A stretch of DNA of 64,000 nt. Source: Mauremys mutica (taxonomy: Eukaryota > Chordata > Testudines > Geoemydidae). Location of the stretch: contig NC_059094.1 in assembly GCF_020497125.1 (NCBI RefSeq), forward strand, positions 6,241,733 through 6,305,732, written 5' to 3'. Each line of letters opens with the position of its first letter. Position 1 is the stretch's first letter. A program made the translations under genes and the position numbers. Below the pieces are notes generated by a model that was not told the origin of the DNA, ran no database searches, and was given only the letters and a program-made list of their open reading frames with translations. Below, piece by piece: positions 41,131 through 52,857 of the stretch.

Positions 41131-43963
41131 ATGCAGAGCTCTCCAGCAGAGGAGTTCATGTAATCTCTGAATAGAAAGAGGGACCCAGCATAGACGGACC
41201 GGGAACTCTTGGATCTGATCGGTGTGTGGGGCGAGGAGTCTGTGCTTTCGGAGCTGCGCTCCAACAAACGGAATGCAAAGACCTACGAGAAGGTCTCCAA
41301 AGCCATGAGAGACAGAGGATACAGCCGTCATGCAACGCATCGCCGCGTGAAAACCAAGGACCCCAGACAAGGCTACCAAAAAATCAAAGTGGCAAACGGA
41401 CGCTACGGAGCCTGCCACCACTGCCCCACCAGTGACCGTGGACTCTGACGATGGGACAGTGTCGATGGCCAGTTCCTCGGTGATGTTCGCGGACGGGGAA
41501 GATGAGGAAGGGTTTGTGGAGGACGAGGCAGGCGAGAGCGCTTACAACGCTGGTTTCCCCGACAGCCAGGATCTATTCATCACCGTCACGGAGATCCCCC
41601 AACAACCCTCCCCGGCCATTAACCCGGACCCTGAATCAGGGGAAGGAGCAGTCGGTAAGTGCTTTAACCATGTTAACTTTTATTCTTAATATAACAGGAA
41701 TCTTAACTGTGTGAAAAGGAGGACTCTCTATATATGGGGATAGAACAGAAATCATCCTTGGAGATCTCCACGAAGCTCTCCTTGCGTTAATCGAAAAGCA
41801 TCAGCAGGAGGTTCCTGAGGAGAGCTGCCTTATTGGGTGCTCCGTGGTAGCACAGTTTTCCGCGCAAGGCTTTCATGAGGTACTCAGGGAGCACTGCCTC
41901 CCCGAGCACGGCTGCATCGGGCCCTGGTTCGTGCTAGCTTTCACGCAGCATGCGCTCTCTATCTCCTTCAGTGACCCTCCTCAGGGTGATTTCGCTCGGA
42001 GAATCCTGCATCTAATTAGGTTAATTACTGTAATTTTACGCCTGGTCCAAAGTATTTTTAAAAAATCTACGGACCGACGGCATAGCACAGACTCAGCACG
42101 CAGCTGCGTGACGAGCCTAACGGAAAGCCAAAGAATATAATGGACGCTCATGGAGGGAGGGGGGAATGAGGACGCAAGGTATCCCACAGTTCCTGCTGTC
42201 TCTGAAAAGTATTTGCATTCTTGGATGAGCTCCAAATGCTTCTAGGGTCAAACACAGTGTCTGCGGTGGGTCAGGGCATAGTTCGGCAATTTGCGCACAC
42301 ACCCCACCCACCACCAGAAGTGAAAACAATCCTCTGTTGACTCTTTTACATGTCACCCTATCTTTACTGAATGCTGCAGATAGACGCGATGATGCAGCAC
42401 TCAACACCAACATCCTTGCTCCCCCCACGCTATGGATGGCTGATGGTACAAAATGATGGAAATCCGTCCTCATCATCAGCCTATTGGCACATGGGGCAGT
42501 GCAAAAGGGCTGGTAACCATGCCGACTAGCATCAGTAAGGTCGATCAAGGGTGCCTGTCCCTAATTTTTGATGGCAGATGGTGCAATATGGCTGGTAACC
42601 GTCCTCATCATTGCAACAGGGGGCTGAGCTCCATCAGCCCCCACCCTTCATTGTAAATAAAAGATTCAATTGCCCCTGGACTAGCAGAGGGATGATGGGC
42701 TCCTTCATCCACACTCCTTAATGTCCTGCCTGGACTATCATTGCAGCTGGAGGCTTCCTTCCACTCATTTCTCACAAACAAGTCACTGTGTCTTATTCCT
42801 GCATTCTTTATTACTTCATCACACAAGTGTTGGGACAATGGTATGGTAGCCCAGGAAGGCTGGGGTAAGAACGGAATGAACAGGTGGTGTTGTTGCAGGA
42901 GCACCCCCTGTGAATAGCATACAGATCATAATTTCTGCAGGATCTGACACAGAGCAGCTGTGCTCTCTGGTTCTATGATACAGTGGTTATCTAGTACACT
43001 TGCCTATATTCTAGGCAGGACTGATTCTATTTTTAGATACCAAAAAGGAGGGATTGACTCAGGGAGTCATTCCCAATTTTTGCTTTTGCGCCCTGGCTGC
43101 TCGGCCAGGGGCACTTATGACAGCACCAAATGGGGCAGTGCAAAAGGACAGGTAACCATGCCCATCTTATTACCATCTTATTACCAATTTATGGTATGGT
43201 AGATGGTACAATATGGCTGGTAACCATCTCTGCTGTCATGCAAAAGCAAAAGCATGCTGCTGTGTAGCGCTGCTGGCCCGCCTCTGTCAGCGGCATCTAG
43301 TACACATATGGTGACATACACAAAAGGCAAAACAGTGTCCATGGTTGCCACGCTATGGCGTATGCCAGGGCAATTCTGGGAAAACGGGCTTGAAATGATT
43401 GTCTGCCGTTGCTTTCCCGGAGGAAGGAATGACTGGCGACATTTACCCAGAATCCACCGCGAAAATGATTTCTGCCCCAGCAGGCACAGGAGTCTCAACC
43501 CAGAATTCACAGAGACAGCCTAGACTCAGTTAATTGTTCGCAAAAATGTATCTTTGCAAGGAATTCACTCCCTGTTTCCCATCTCACAGCTTCCACTGTC
43601 TCCAGACCTGCCACAGCATCCCCCTCGCAGAGGCTGGCGAAGATTAGGCGGCGAAAGAAAAAGACAAGGGACAAGATGTTCGAGGAACGTATGGGCTGCT
43701 ACCTAGCAGAGGCGGACCAGCAGAGCCAGTGGAGGGAGACCGTCTCTCTGTGCCAGCGCTCACACAGCGAACGGGAGGAGAGGTGGCGTGAGGAAGACAA
43801 GCAGGCGACTGAAACAATGCTTGGACTAGTGAGGGAGCAAACGGACACGCTCAGGCGCCTTGTGGATGTTCTGCAGGACCGCAGGAGGACAGAGCCCCCC
43901 TGCAGTATATCTGCAACCGCCCTCCCCCGCCACAAAGTCCCATACCCCCCTCACCGAAAATAA
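41131..43963 (+). pseudogene. Harbinger ORF1: Myb/MADF-like DNA-binding protein, two exons
   Basis: The Harbinger ORF1 product binds element ends and helps the transposase enter the nucleus. Exon 1 starts at ATG 41131 (MQSSPAEEF), then has TAA at 41161 and TAG at 41191. From 41200 it reads LLDLIGVWGEESVLSELRSN and KAMRDRGYSR, a Myb/trihelix-like fold. A deletion near 41425 shifts the frame by one. The acidic segment (DSDDGTVS ... EDEEGFVEDEAGES) follows and runs to donor GTAAGT at 41655. The intron (41655-43589) ends TTTCCCATCTCACAG. Exon 2 (43590-43963) continues in phase with a basic KIRRRKKKTRDK, then a coiled-coil-like SQWRETVSLCQRSHSEREER and TLRRLVDVLQDRRR. AATAAA lies at 44124. Broken only in exon 1. 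Confidence 0.8.
41655..43589 (+). other. Intron of Harbinger ORF1 (phase 1)
   Basis: Donor CG|GTAAGT at 41654/41655, acceptor TTTCCCATCTCACAG|CT at 43589/43590. Splicing joins GTC G + CT TCC, keeping frame 2 open on both sides. The intron also holds Harbinger-family sequence shared with 58000-59300 ('gctggtaaccgtcctcatca'). Confidence 0.7.
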
Positions 43964-44123
43964 TCAGGAGGAGGGGCGGCCGGGGACGTGAATACTGTCA
44001 CTGCACCACAGCACAGTGCTCAAGTACCCAAAAGCTCTCATACCCTACAGTTGCCGAAGTCCTTCACTTCCAGACTCACAGTAGTCCCAATCCCAGTCCC
44101 ATCCCCTAACTGTCTACTTAATT

Positions 44124-44129
44124 AATAAA
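44124..44129 (+). terminator. Polyadenylation signal for Harbinger ORF1
   Basis: AATAAA 161 bp after the exon 2 stop codon. Confidence 0.55.
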
Positions 44130-44833
44130 AATGCTTTGCTGTTAATTACTGTTTCCGTTATGTTTTTTCAAAGAAGACTGTGTTTGAATGGGGGGCGTGG
44201 GGAAGGGGGTGGTTAATTGCATAGGACAGTCACCTTTCCCAGGGTACAGACACGGGGGCAGGATCAGCAGCGGGTCACACACACGGTGCAGTCAGTAGGC
44301 AACCTGGTCGGTTTTAGGAGGTGGTTTCCAGGATCTGTGTGGGCGGGGGAGATGTGACTTTGCAGCGGGGGAGGGCGGTTACAGATCTTATACAGCGGTC
44401 CTTGTCCTGGACCGCTGAGTCACGCAGCTGAGGAATCTGTATCCGTCCTCCTCCACCACAAGGTCACATATCCGCCCGCACACAGAATTCCATAGAGAGG
44501 GATGGCAGGCTCCGTTGAAAGAAGCCTTCCGGCACTGCGGACCACTCTAGGAGCAGGAGCCTGTCATTCCTTGAGTTTAGAGGCGGTCTTTACATCACCG
44601 CACACCCTACCCAGCACAGCCTGCGTCCCAGTTTCAACCCTTTCACGAAAAGTCATGAATAAAGAAACCTTTGTTAAGTAATAATGGGACATGTATTTTA
44701 TTTTTACACGTGTGCTGGAAGTGGGGGTAACGGGGTGAACGGGGTATGTAACCGAAGAGGAGAGTCAACAGTAACTGGGTAAAGAAACAGGGGCAGGTTC
44801 AGCTTCTCTGTAAAGAAACTGAACAGTCACAGG

Positions 44834-45244
44834 TCACGCTGCTCGCTGGTATTTGAAGAGTTCCTTGTCGCTGTCCCAGGCGCCTGTATAGGGCTTCATG
44901 AGCAAGTGCATTAGCGGGCAGGCTGGGTCCCCGAGGATGACTATAGGCATCTGCACATCCACAACAGTTATTTCGTGGTCCGGGAAGAAACTACCTTCCT
45001 GCAGGCGTCTGAGCAGCCCACAGTTCCTGAAAACACACGCATCATGAACCTTGCCCGGCCACCCGACGTTGATGTTTGTAAAACGTCCCCTATGGTCCCC
45101 CAGTGCTTGCAGCACCATTGAAAAGTAGCCCAATTTCTCATCAGCTGACTGTGGAAGAGGTGGACGATAAAGTGCGAGGAGGAGAAAACGGCGATGATCG
45201 CAGCGGGCTCCGTGCTTGCAGTGCTGTGGCGTCCGCGCTGTCAC
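44834..45244 (-). pseudogene. Harbinger transposase, internally deleted
   Basis: On minus it reads GYFSMVLQALGDHRGRFTNI, NVGWPGKVHDACVFRN (second catalytic Asp region), DHEITVVDVQMPIVILGDPA and LMKPYTGAWDSDKELFKYQ, then stops. The N-terminal half (helix-turn-helix and first catalytic Asp) and the C-terminal GRLKGRW block that should follow are both missing; the first ~40 codons of this ORF are unrelated leader. Only the central nuclease core is left, so the element cannot supply its own transposase. Compare with 15662-16700, which has the flanking parts. Confidence 0.85.
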
Positions 45245-46605
45245 CGACCAGAAAAGTGCACGAACAGATTGCCCGCAGGCACTTTCACGGAGGGAGGGAG
45301 GGAGGTTGTGATTGACGGTTCAATGACGACACTTACCCAAAACCACCCGCGACACATTTCTCCCCCCAGCAGGCATTGGGGGCTCTACCCAGCATTCCAA
45401 TGGGCAGCGGGGAGTGCGGGAACTGTGGGATAGCTTCCCACAGTGCACCGCTTCCAAAGTCGACGCTGGCCCCGTGAATGTGGACTCAGAAATTCGAATT
45501 AGTGTATTTAGTATGGATACACAAATTCGACTTCATAAGGTCGAATCCACAAATTCGAACTAAGTTGATTCGAAATAGTCTTGTAGTGTAGACAAGGCCT
45601 ATGTAACAATTACAACTGTGTGTGTACTTGGGAAATGCCCACCAGACAGTAAGCAACCAGCCTTAATGGGCCCTTAGAAAAAGACAATGAGTCTTTGAAG
45701 ATGTGGATCTCCCATCTGCCTGGAGCTCCTTCCTGGGGACATTGCAAACAAGCCTGGTTTCATAGTTGCTTTGACACTGTAAGGTCAGGTGATAAGATCA
45801 CCTGATACAGAATACCACCTTGGACACTGCTGGTACTTTTCCACTGGAAACAGAGGCTTTCCGCCTTATGTAAATTCTATTTAAGGCTGGGGAGTAAGGC
45901 AAACAGGACTGTCCTCCACTGCCTACCTAAGAAGAAAGACTGCTGAAAGTACCTGAAGGGACAAAGGAACTAACCTGAGGGGAAAGCCAGGGTGAGTCCA
46001 GACTGAGGCAGGGGTGAGTCCAGTCTGTAAGAAGAAATAACTGGAACTCAGAGCTACAGAAACTCTGCAACTTGCCTAAACTAACATTTAGGTGAGAAAT
46101 TGCTTCTTGAAACCAGTCTCTTTAAGATCTTAAGCTTAGTAGGCATGTTTAATTTTATTTGCTCAGTAATCTGCTTGTTCTGTTTGCTATCACTTAAAAT
46201 TTGCCTTTTATAGTTGTTTGTTTTGTTTATTCTTAAATCCAGTTTGTGCAATTTCTAACTGGGGGACAAGAAGTTGTGCATCTCTCTCTTACGTTGAGGG
46301 AGAAGGTGAATTTTTATGCGCTTGCACTGTGCAGATCTTTCTATAAAGTGCAAGACAGGATTATTTTGGGTTTATTCCCCAAAGAGGGTGCGCATGTGAG
46401 TGCTGGGTGAATCCTCAAACAGAGCGGACTTCAGTCTGTCTGCAGATGGGTGTGGCCCTACCTGTGTGTGTGCAGCAAGAGGCTGGAAAGCCTAATTCAG
46501 CAAAACAGGGAGAGAGAATCCAGGCTGTTGGAGCAGGAGGGTCTCAGTGAAACCCCAGTACATCAAGTGGCATCCCAGAAGGGGGGTCTAACCCATCACA
46601 GATGG

Positions 46606-46962
46606 ATCCTGCCAGCTGTCCACATCCCCAAAAATATTCAAATGCTCCCCCTTGCAACAAAAGAGGAAGAACAAGTGATACTTCCTACACCCCTTGTAGA
46701 ATTGCCCCACCCTCTGCACGTTGCCTAGGAGAGATCTAGGTGAAAATTTGGATGACCATGGCAGAGAAATCCTAGAAGCATAAGAATCTGCACAACAAAA
46801 TTTAAAAAATCCACACAAATTTATCACAATAAACCAGTGTTTACAGAGAATGGCATCACATTGACTGAGAAAGCTCACTGGGAATTTGATTAAAAAACTA
46901 TTCATGTCAAATGGCTAACAAAGATATGACACACATCTCATGAGAACTGCCACAGTCACTCA
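46606..46962. other. No gene seen
   Basis: Unique-looking sequence between the LTR and a CR1 fragment. Confidence 0.5.
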
Positions 46963-47430
46963 AACCAATGGCCCATCTAGCCCAGTATCCTGTCTCTGAC
47001 AGTGGCCCATAGCAGAGCTTAAGGGGGAGTGTATTGAACAGGGAAAATTGGAGGAGATCCACCCGTCTTTCCCTCCTGGCTTCTGGCAGTTACAGGTCAC
47101 CCCGAGCATGGAGTTACATCCCTGACCATCTTGGCTAGTAGCCACTGAGGGACATATCCTCCATGAACTTATGTAGTTCTTTTTTGAACCCACTTTTACT
47201 TTTGGCCATCACAGCATCCCATGGCAATAGTTTCACAGTTTAATTTTGTATTCTGTGAAACAGTATTTCCTCTTGTTTGTATTAAACTCGCTGCCTATTC
47301 ATTTCTCAATCATCCTCCTTGTGAAATGCGGTGCTTTAAAAATAATCTGAACGATAATTCCAGGGATCATTTCTGGGAACGTTTTCACCTTGTTCTCCCA
47401 CATCTTTATGATTTTTGATAGTAGTACTCT
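46963..47430 (-). mobile_element. CR1 LINE 3'-region fragment (old)
   Basis: Antisense CR1: 'cccatctagcccagtatcctg', 'cctccatgaacttatgtag', 'ttcttttttgaaccca' and 'agtatttcctcttgtttgta' in the right order. Diverged, no open frame. Confidence 0.75.
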
Positions 47431-47874
47431 ACTATCATTACTTCCATGCTAAATAACCACAGTCCAGCCTTTGGGCAGCCATGGTTAACAGCACTGGCAG
47501 CACATGTGGCTCACTAGCTCATTTCTGGCAATTTTCTTGGCTGTAATCGGACAAATGGAATAAGAGGCTGCTCCAGTTACCCAGCTCACTTTACCTCTGG
47601 CTCCCCTCTGGAGTGTGCCTCTCTAGGCCTCTCTTGAGTTTCTCCCACCTCAATCTGGGCTGCAGTCCCGCGTGTACCAACCGTGATTACCTCAGCAAGC
47701 CTGATTAGGCTCTCTACCTGCAGTCCTGTTTCCTCTAGAGCGATGGCCAGTGCTATCTACTGCCCAGACACCCTTCTTTAAGTAACATATTGTTGATTTA
47801 GAACCAAAACATTGAAGAGAAAAGGATCTGAAAGCCGTAAACACTCCCTGCATACCTGCCTTTCCCTGGGTACG
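47431..47874. other. No gene seen
   Basis: Unique-looking; no assigned repeat. Confidence 0.5.
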
Positions 47875-47877
47875 TCT

Positions 47878-48154
47878 ACACAGGGATAAAAAAAACCTCT
47901 CTAGCTGGAGTCAGCTGACTGACTCAGGCTCATGGGGCTCGGGCTCCAAGGCTGCACAGACATTTGGGCTTGGGCTGGAGCCCAAGCTCTGGGACACAGC
48001 GAGGGTGGAGGGTCACAGAGACTGGGCGCCAGCCCAAGCCCAAATGTCTACACAGCCATTTTTAACCCTGCAGCCCGAGCCCCAGGAGCCCGAGTCAGCT
48101 GACCCAGGCCAGCCATGGCTGTGCTGCCGCCTTTTATCCCAGTTAGACCTACCC
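47878..48154. mobile_element. Palindromic Harbinger MITE (277 bp)
   Basis: The two halves are inverted repeats: GACTCAGGCTCATGGGGCTC against GAGCCCCAGGAGCCCGAGTC, and ACATTTGGGCTTGGGCTGG against CAGCCCAAGCCCAAATGT. The ends are GGGTACGTCTACACAGGGAT and its imperfect complement. Same family as 37306-37622. The target duplication is unclear (CCT / CTA). Confidence 0.8.
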
Positions 48155-48840
48155 CTACAGGCTTATCATTCCTGGGAAGACACCAACTGCCTCAGACCTG
48201 CCTGTAGAACAGATCTGTGTCCAGGTCAGTCTGTTCTCCCTATGAACAGTTCACTGGCAACCTTCCCCTCCTTGGCTCTTGAGAGCGTCTTTTTAACTGT
48301 TTAGTGTCCCTTTGATCTTCAGGCTGCCTGGCAAAACAGTTGTGCAACCTTGGGCTGGAGCCTGGAAGCAGCATCTTCATTGCTAATAGCTTGACCATTG
48401 ACTTGTAATCACTGCTTATCTAGAGCTACTGAATTGCCTTCCTGTGTGTTTTTCTAAGCTAGATCAATACATTCATACAGAAAGCCCAATAACCCAACAT
48501 AGCTCTTCAGTGACTATCACCCTGACCAGTCACATATAGTGTTCATAAAATTATTACAGATCAGTATTCCTAGATTATTACATAGCAGCTTCATGTCTGC
48601 CACAGAGGCCTTGGATGACTATGATTCTGTAAACTGATGGGCTCATACCACCTCACACAAATATCAGGCCATTTATTTGAACAGTTGAACTCTGACAATA
48701 AACTGCAGATGACTTTTGGGTGATTGTTTGATAGAAAGGTCAAATTTCAGGTTTTGGAATTCCTCTCCACTCAGAAACTCAGTGAATAAGTGCAAAAACC
48801 TCAAGACTCTTAACTCAAGGGGAATGTGGAAATTAATTGT
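48155..48840. other. No gene seen
   Basis: Unique-looking; 99-codon ORF at 48005-48304 overlaps the MITE and is chance. Confidence 0.5.
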
Positions 48841-50188
48841 GTCAGTGAGTGCCTTGTTACAACCATATAGTACTGGGCTGGGGTTACTGCTGTGCTTTGT
48901 TAGTGTGGCATTCTGTATTTCAAAACAGCACCCTGGAACCCCCGTAACTCACCCATCATATAATAATGATATGTTTCACACAAAGCATGCCATGTAGGAT
49001 AACATATGAAAGGTCATGATCTGCTGAAACCCAGTCTTCTGTCCAAATATGTATAGAATCATAGCATATCAGGGCTGGAAGGGACCCTGCTCAAAGCAGG
49101 ACCAATCCCCAGACAGATTTTTGCCCCAGATCCCTAAGTGGCCCCCTCGAGGATTGAACTCACAACCCTGGGTTTAGCAGGCCAGTGCTCAAACCACTGA
49201 GTTATCCTGCCCCTCTTGTATATCATTAGTGTATATGAAGTTATGAGCTTTTGCTGTATGATTGTTACTGAACTATGTTGTAGGTTTATCTCTCTCTACT
49301 GCTAGCTAGTGCTCCATTCCTGGGAGGGTGTTATGCAACCATGAATCAGCAGGGGAGGTGTAAACAAGGGATTTACAATACTGTAAGAGGGCTGCACAAG
49401 CCTCATGCAATGGGGGATTGATCAACTCTGTGACTCAGCAAAGCACACAAGGACATGTCTGAGCTAGTGTTATGCAGGCACATGGACTGCGGCTATAAAA
49501 TAGGGGACAGCGGCATCATGCTTTTGGCCTTTCCCTGCCCCCTAGGCTGGAAGCAACAAGAACACTGGGAAGACTAGTCCCAGGCTTAATGGGGACACCG
49601 GCATATTAAGAACTGTAACATCTAGTTGGGTGAGAAAACTGCTTGATCCAAATACTGCCCAGTCTAATAAGGTTTAAGATTTAGACTGTGCACTTACCTT
49701 TTATTTTCTTTGGTAACTATCACTGACCTTTTGTGCCTACCACTTATAATCACTTAAAATCTACCTTTCTGTCGTTAATAAATCTGTGTTATATTTTACC
49801 TAAAAGAATGCCTTTTGGTTGAAGTACTTTGGAAATCTCAGCTCAGTTTACAAAGGCTAGTGTGTGTCCTCTCCACACTGAGGGAGAGGCAGACTGGGAA
49901 ATGAACTTACACTGGTCAGGCTTCTGACCAGGGCAAGACCGTACAGTTCTGGGGTGCAAGGCTGGGGGCTTGGGAAATTTGCTGGTGCCTTTCTCTGTGT
50001 GATTTGTGAGTGGCTCAGGGAGCATTCATGTAATCTAGCTCCACATGCTGTTGTAGTCAATAACAACAGCATCTGGAGGGGTTTGCTGCTTGTCACTATC
50101 AAAGCATTGTGAGAGACAGCCCAGGCTGGGGAATAAGGGGACATAGCAGTACCCCAGTTCCAGGTTGTACCCTGGGGACCCCATCACA
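48841..50188 (+). mobile_element. LTR-like sequence with inserted SINE; 5' end uncertain
   Basis: The right end is CCCATCACA (50188), as in the LTR at 46600. A polyadenylation-like AATAAATCTGTG occurs near 49776 and a TATA-like CTATAAAATAGGG near 49493. GCTAG occurs at 49305-49309 (before a TG) and at 50189-50193, which could mark an 879-bp LTR (49310-50188), but similar LTRs seem to extend further left. I keep the wider span with low certainty on the 5' end. Confidence 0.5.
49053..49215 (-). mobile_element. tRNA-derived SINE fused to a CR1 3' tail
   Basis: On minus: a tRNA-like head with an A box (GGATAACTCAGTGGTTTGAGC region, 49187-49207) and a B box (GGTTGTGAGTTCAATCC, within 49148-49168), then a middle part, then a CR1 tail ending ATGCTATGATTCTAT. 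Such SINEs use CR1 enzymes through the shared tail and are known from hidden-necked turtles. The CR1 part carries an internal deletion after GGGTC. It lies inside an LTR-like repeat. Confidence 0.85.
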
Positions 50189-50193
50189 GCTAG

Positions 50194-51365
50194 CATACCA
50201 GGCATTCTGCAGCACACAGCACCAACAAATCAGACATAAAGCACCACCTACGCCCCTTATTTTTATGGCAAACTGGCAGGGTGGATTGATTAAAATCAGC
50301 AAGACAGGAAACCTTGATTTAAATAATTGGTTTTAATTTTGTTTTGCATTTGTACTTTTTAGTTATTTTCATAAAGGAAGTTTCATTGTCAGGTGACCAT
50401 TGAATCACGTTGCTTTGAAGCCAAATATAGCCTTTGCACTAAATTTGGTACATCATTTTATTAACCAGGAAGATGCACTATATCGATATAGAAATTTATT
50501 TAAGCAATTATGTAGCTTTTCACATACAATTATTCAGATTCTTAATTGTTACTTTTTTATGTTAAAAAATGGTAAATGACATATTTCTTCTTTACCAGAT
50601 TTTTTTTTTAACTCAGGATTTCTGTCAAGCTGGTTGTGGATGGAAATTGGAATTCAAATAAAAATGTACAGAAACAATATTTTAAAATTGCTTTTCATTA
50701 GTGAAATAATATTACCTTAAATGTGCTGGCTACATAAAGGGGAAAAAAAGTTTATCAAAGTACATTTTGTGTTTAAAACTAACTGATTTAGTGAAAAAAG
50801 GAAGTATTAACTTCAGTTACTGAATAGATGTTTTGTTATGCTTATAAGAAGCAAACGGGATCTTTTTCTGGGAAAAAGGCAATATGCCACATTTATTGAA
50901 GATACAATTAGCATATGCATTTAATTACATTACACACACACACACAGTCCCACCAGTCAATGTTATAGTTACCAGTTTAGAGTCCAGATCATTCTAGTGG
51001 CCAGCTAGGTTGATCGCGGGTAGGGAAGAGCTGGGTTTCGTCAGTCGCGACATGATACTTTGGGGAAGTCTTGGCAGGACGAACCCAAAGTTTTATGGCA
51101 AGGCGTTTTGTTTATATAGTGATTTTTTTTATTGCGACCAATGACTTTTGCACCATTATGCTGTAATTAATTGTTGTTTGATGAGTGCTTGGTTTTTAAA
51201 TGTTTTTTTTTATTTTAATTTTTTTTAAATTAAATTTTTAGGGAGTTATTTTATGCTGGTTTTGATTACAGCTATTTTGTTTTAATTGATAGTTTGTTTT
51301 ATTTTTAGAGTTGTTAATTTGCTTTTTTTTTTTGACATTTTAATAGGGGCGTGTTGCAGCCTTTT
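50194..51365. other. AT-rich; family C repeat at about 50272-50600, no gene
   Basis: From 50272 (GGCAGGGTGGATTGATTAAA) an AT-rich repeat shares 'aaccagga(a/g)ga' and 'gtaattat(g/a)tagctt'-like blocks with 54700-55035. The rest, including a (CA)8 run at 50932-50947 and a CpG-containing patch at 51000-51110, is unassigned. Confidence 0.5.
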
Positions 51366-52053
51366 CATAGAATCATAGAATATCAGGTTTGGAAGGGACC
51401 TCAGGAGGTCATCTAGTCCAACACCCTGCTCAAAGCAGGACCAATTCCCAACTAAATCATCCCAGCCAGGGCTTTGTCAAGCCTGTCCTTAAAAACCTCT
51501 GAGGAAGGAGATTCCACCACCTCCCTAGGTAACCCATTCCAGTGCTTCACCACCCTCCTAGTGAAAAAGTTTTTCCTAATATCCAACCTAAACCTCCCCA
51601 ACTGCAATTTGAGACCATTGCTCCTTGTTCTGTCATCTGCTACCACTGAAAACAGTCTAGATCCATCCTCTTTGGAACCCCCTTTCAGGTAGTTGAAAGC
51701 AGCTATGAAATCCCCCCTCATTCTTCTCTTCTGCAGACTAAACAAGCCCAGTTCCCTCAGCCGCTCCTCATAAGTCATGTGCTTCACCCTCCAATCATTT
51801 TTGTTGCCCTCCACTGGACTCTTTCCAATTTTTCCACATCCTTCTTGTAGTGTGGGGCCCAAAACTGGACACAGTACTCCAGATGAGACCTCACCAATGT
51901 CGAATAGAGGGGAATGATCACATCCCTCGATCTGCTGGCAATGCCCCTACTTATGCAGCCCAAAATGCCGTTAGCCTTCTTGGCAACAAGGGCACACTGC
52001 TGACTCATATCCAGCTTCTCGTCTACTGTAACCCCCAGGTCCTTTTCTGCAGA
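51366..52053 (-). mobile_element. CR1 LINE, 5'-truncated
   Basis: Antisense CR1 with a complete tail at 51366. The minus strand reads [53 protein letters not shown], then after a frameshift near 51790-51860 [33 protein letters not shown] and [16 protein letters not shown]. It is close to 37806-38718 but lacks that copy's 19-bp deletion. 5' truncation near 52053. Confidence 0.95.
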
Positions 52054-52857
52054 AAAGGTGCTCTTGCGTTTGTTTGTTTGTTTGTTTTGGGGCGGGGGTT
52101 TGTACATTTGGCTTAGCGATGGCTTTTACACTTATTTTTTACATATACATGTTTTATTTACATACAAAACAAAATTAATTTACACAGAACATTTTGAACA
52201 GGAACATTAAATTGCAATGCAAAAGAAAAACAATTATTGCATTTTTTTAACTTATTTTAAAATGCTAAACCTACAACAAATTGGTGACCCTTAGAGGTCT
52301 GCTCTTGCCTTGAAATCAGCACAGACACAGATTCTGGCTGATGTATTTTTACCAATGGCCCATTAGGCCATTCCTTTTTGCTATTTAAAAAGGGTGGCTG
52401 GCAGGATATGATTAAATTATACACCAATATATTTAATATATGCTACATTATTATTTTTATTTTAAATTATATAAACATATTATTATTACAGTTTCTGGTC
52501 ACCAGGGCTAGATTTTCCAAGGTATTTAGGTGTCCAATGGACTTTTCAAAGCAAGTTAGGTGCCTAACGCCCACTGAAACACATAGAAGTTGAAATCAAT
52601 GGGAGTTAGGCACAACTGAGTTAAGCGCTTCTGAAAATATCATGTGGTATTTACCTGCATCTTTAGGTTCCTAAATATCTTTGAGAAACTGTCCCCATGT
52701 TCTTCACATTTTTTGGATTAGTAGATCTCCTCTCTCACCTGGTTTTTATTCATAGATTAGAAAAGCAAAACAGGCTTTCTTATCTTTTCTCCCCCAATTC
52801 AGTTTCTCACCTTTAATGAACTAGTCCAAACAAAGAAAATATTCTCCCTGAACTTCT
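52054..52857. other. AT-rich, no gene; contains family B repeat
   Basis: AT-rich sequence with the family B copy listed next; ORFs up to 71 codons only. Confidence 0.5.
52505..52700 (+). repeat. Interspersed repeat family B, copy 2
   Basis: Collinear with 26655-26765 ('aatgggagttaggca', 'tgcatctttaggttcctaaa') and extends further left with a partly self-complementary 'ttaggtg(c)ctaa' motif. Confidence 0.6.

Larger units (their letters stand above)
40741..45599 (+). mobile_element. PIF/Harbinger element, 4,859 bp, autonomous-type layout, TAT duplication
   Basis: The ends are GGCCTGGTCTACACTA (40741) and TAGTGTAGACAAGGCC (ending 45599). TAT occurs at 40738-40740 and 45600-45602. Subterminal sequence is rich in TTCGAA-type motifs at both ends. 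It carries a Myb-like ORF1 with an intron on plus and a transposase remnant on minus, convergent. The element lies inside a solo LTR. Confidence 0.95.
40583..46600 (+). mobile_element. Solo LTR (about 1.16 kb) split by a Harbinger element; GATGG duplication
   Basis: The LTR pieces are 40583-40740 and 45603-46600. Termini are TGTGA and TCACA. GATGG lies directly outside both (40578-40582 and 46601-46605), a perfect 5-bp duplication. A TATA-like CTATTTAAGG occurs near 45888. The 4,859-bp Harbinger element plus its TAT duplication accounts for the interruption exactly. Confidence 0.9.

Noticed and set aside
49148..49215. tRNA gene suggested by A and B boxes
   Set aside because: The sequence continues into a CR1 tail and lacks a full cloverleaf; it is the head of a SINE.
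49305..50193. GCTAG flanks marking an 879-bp LTR starting at 49310
   Set aside because: A 5-bp match next to a TG is fairly likely by chance over this distance, and the LTR-like sequence seems to extend further left.
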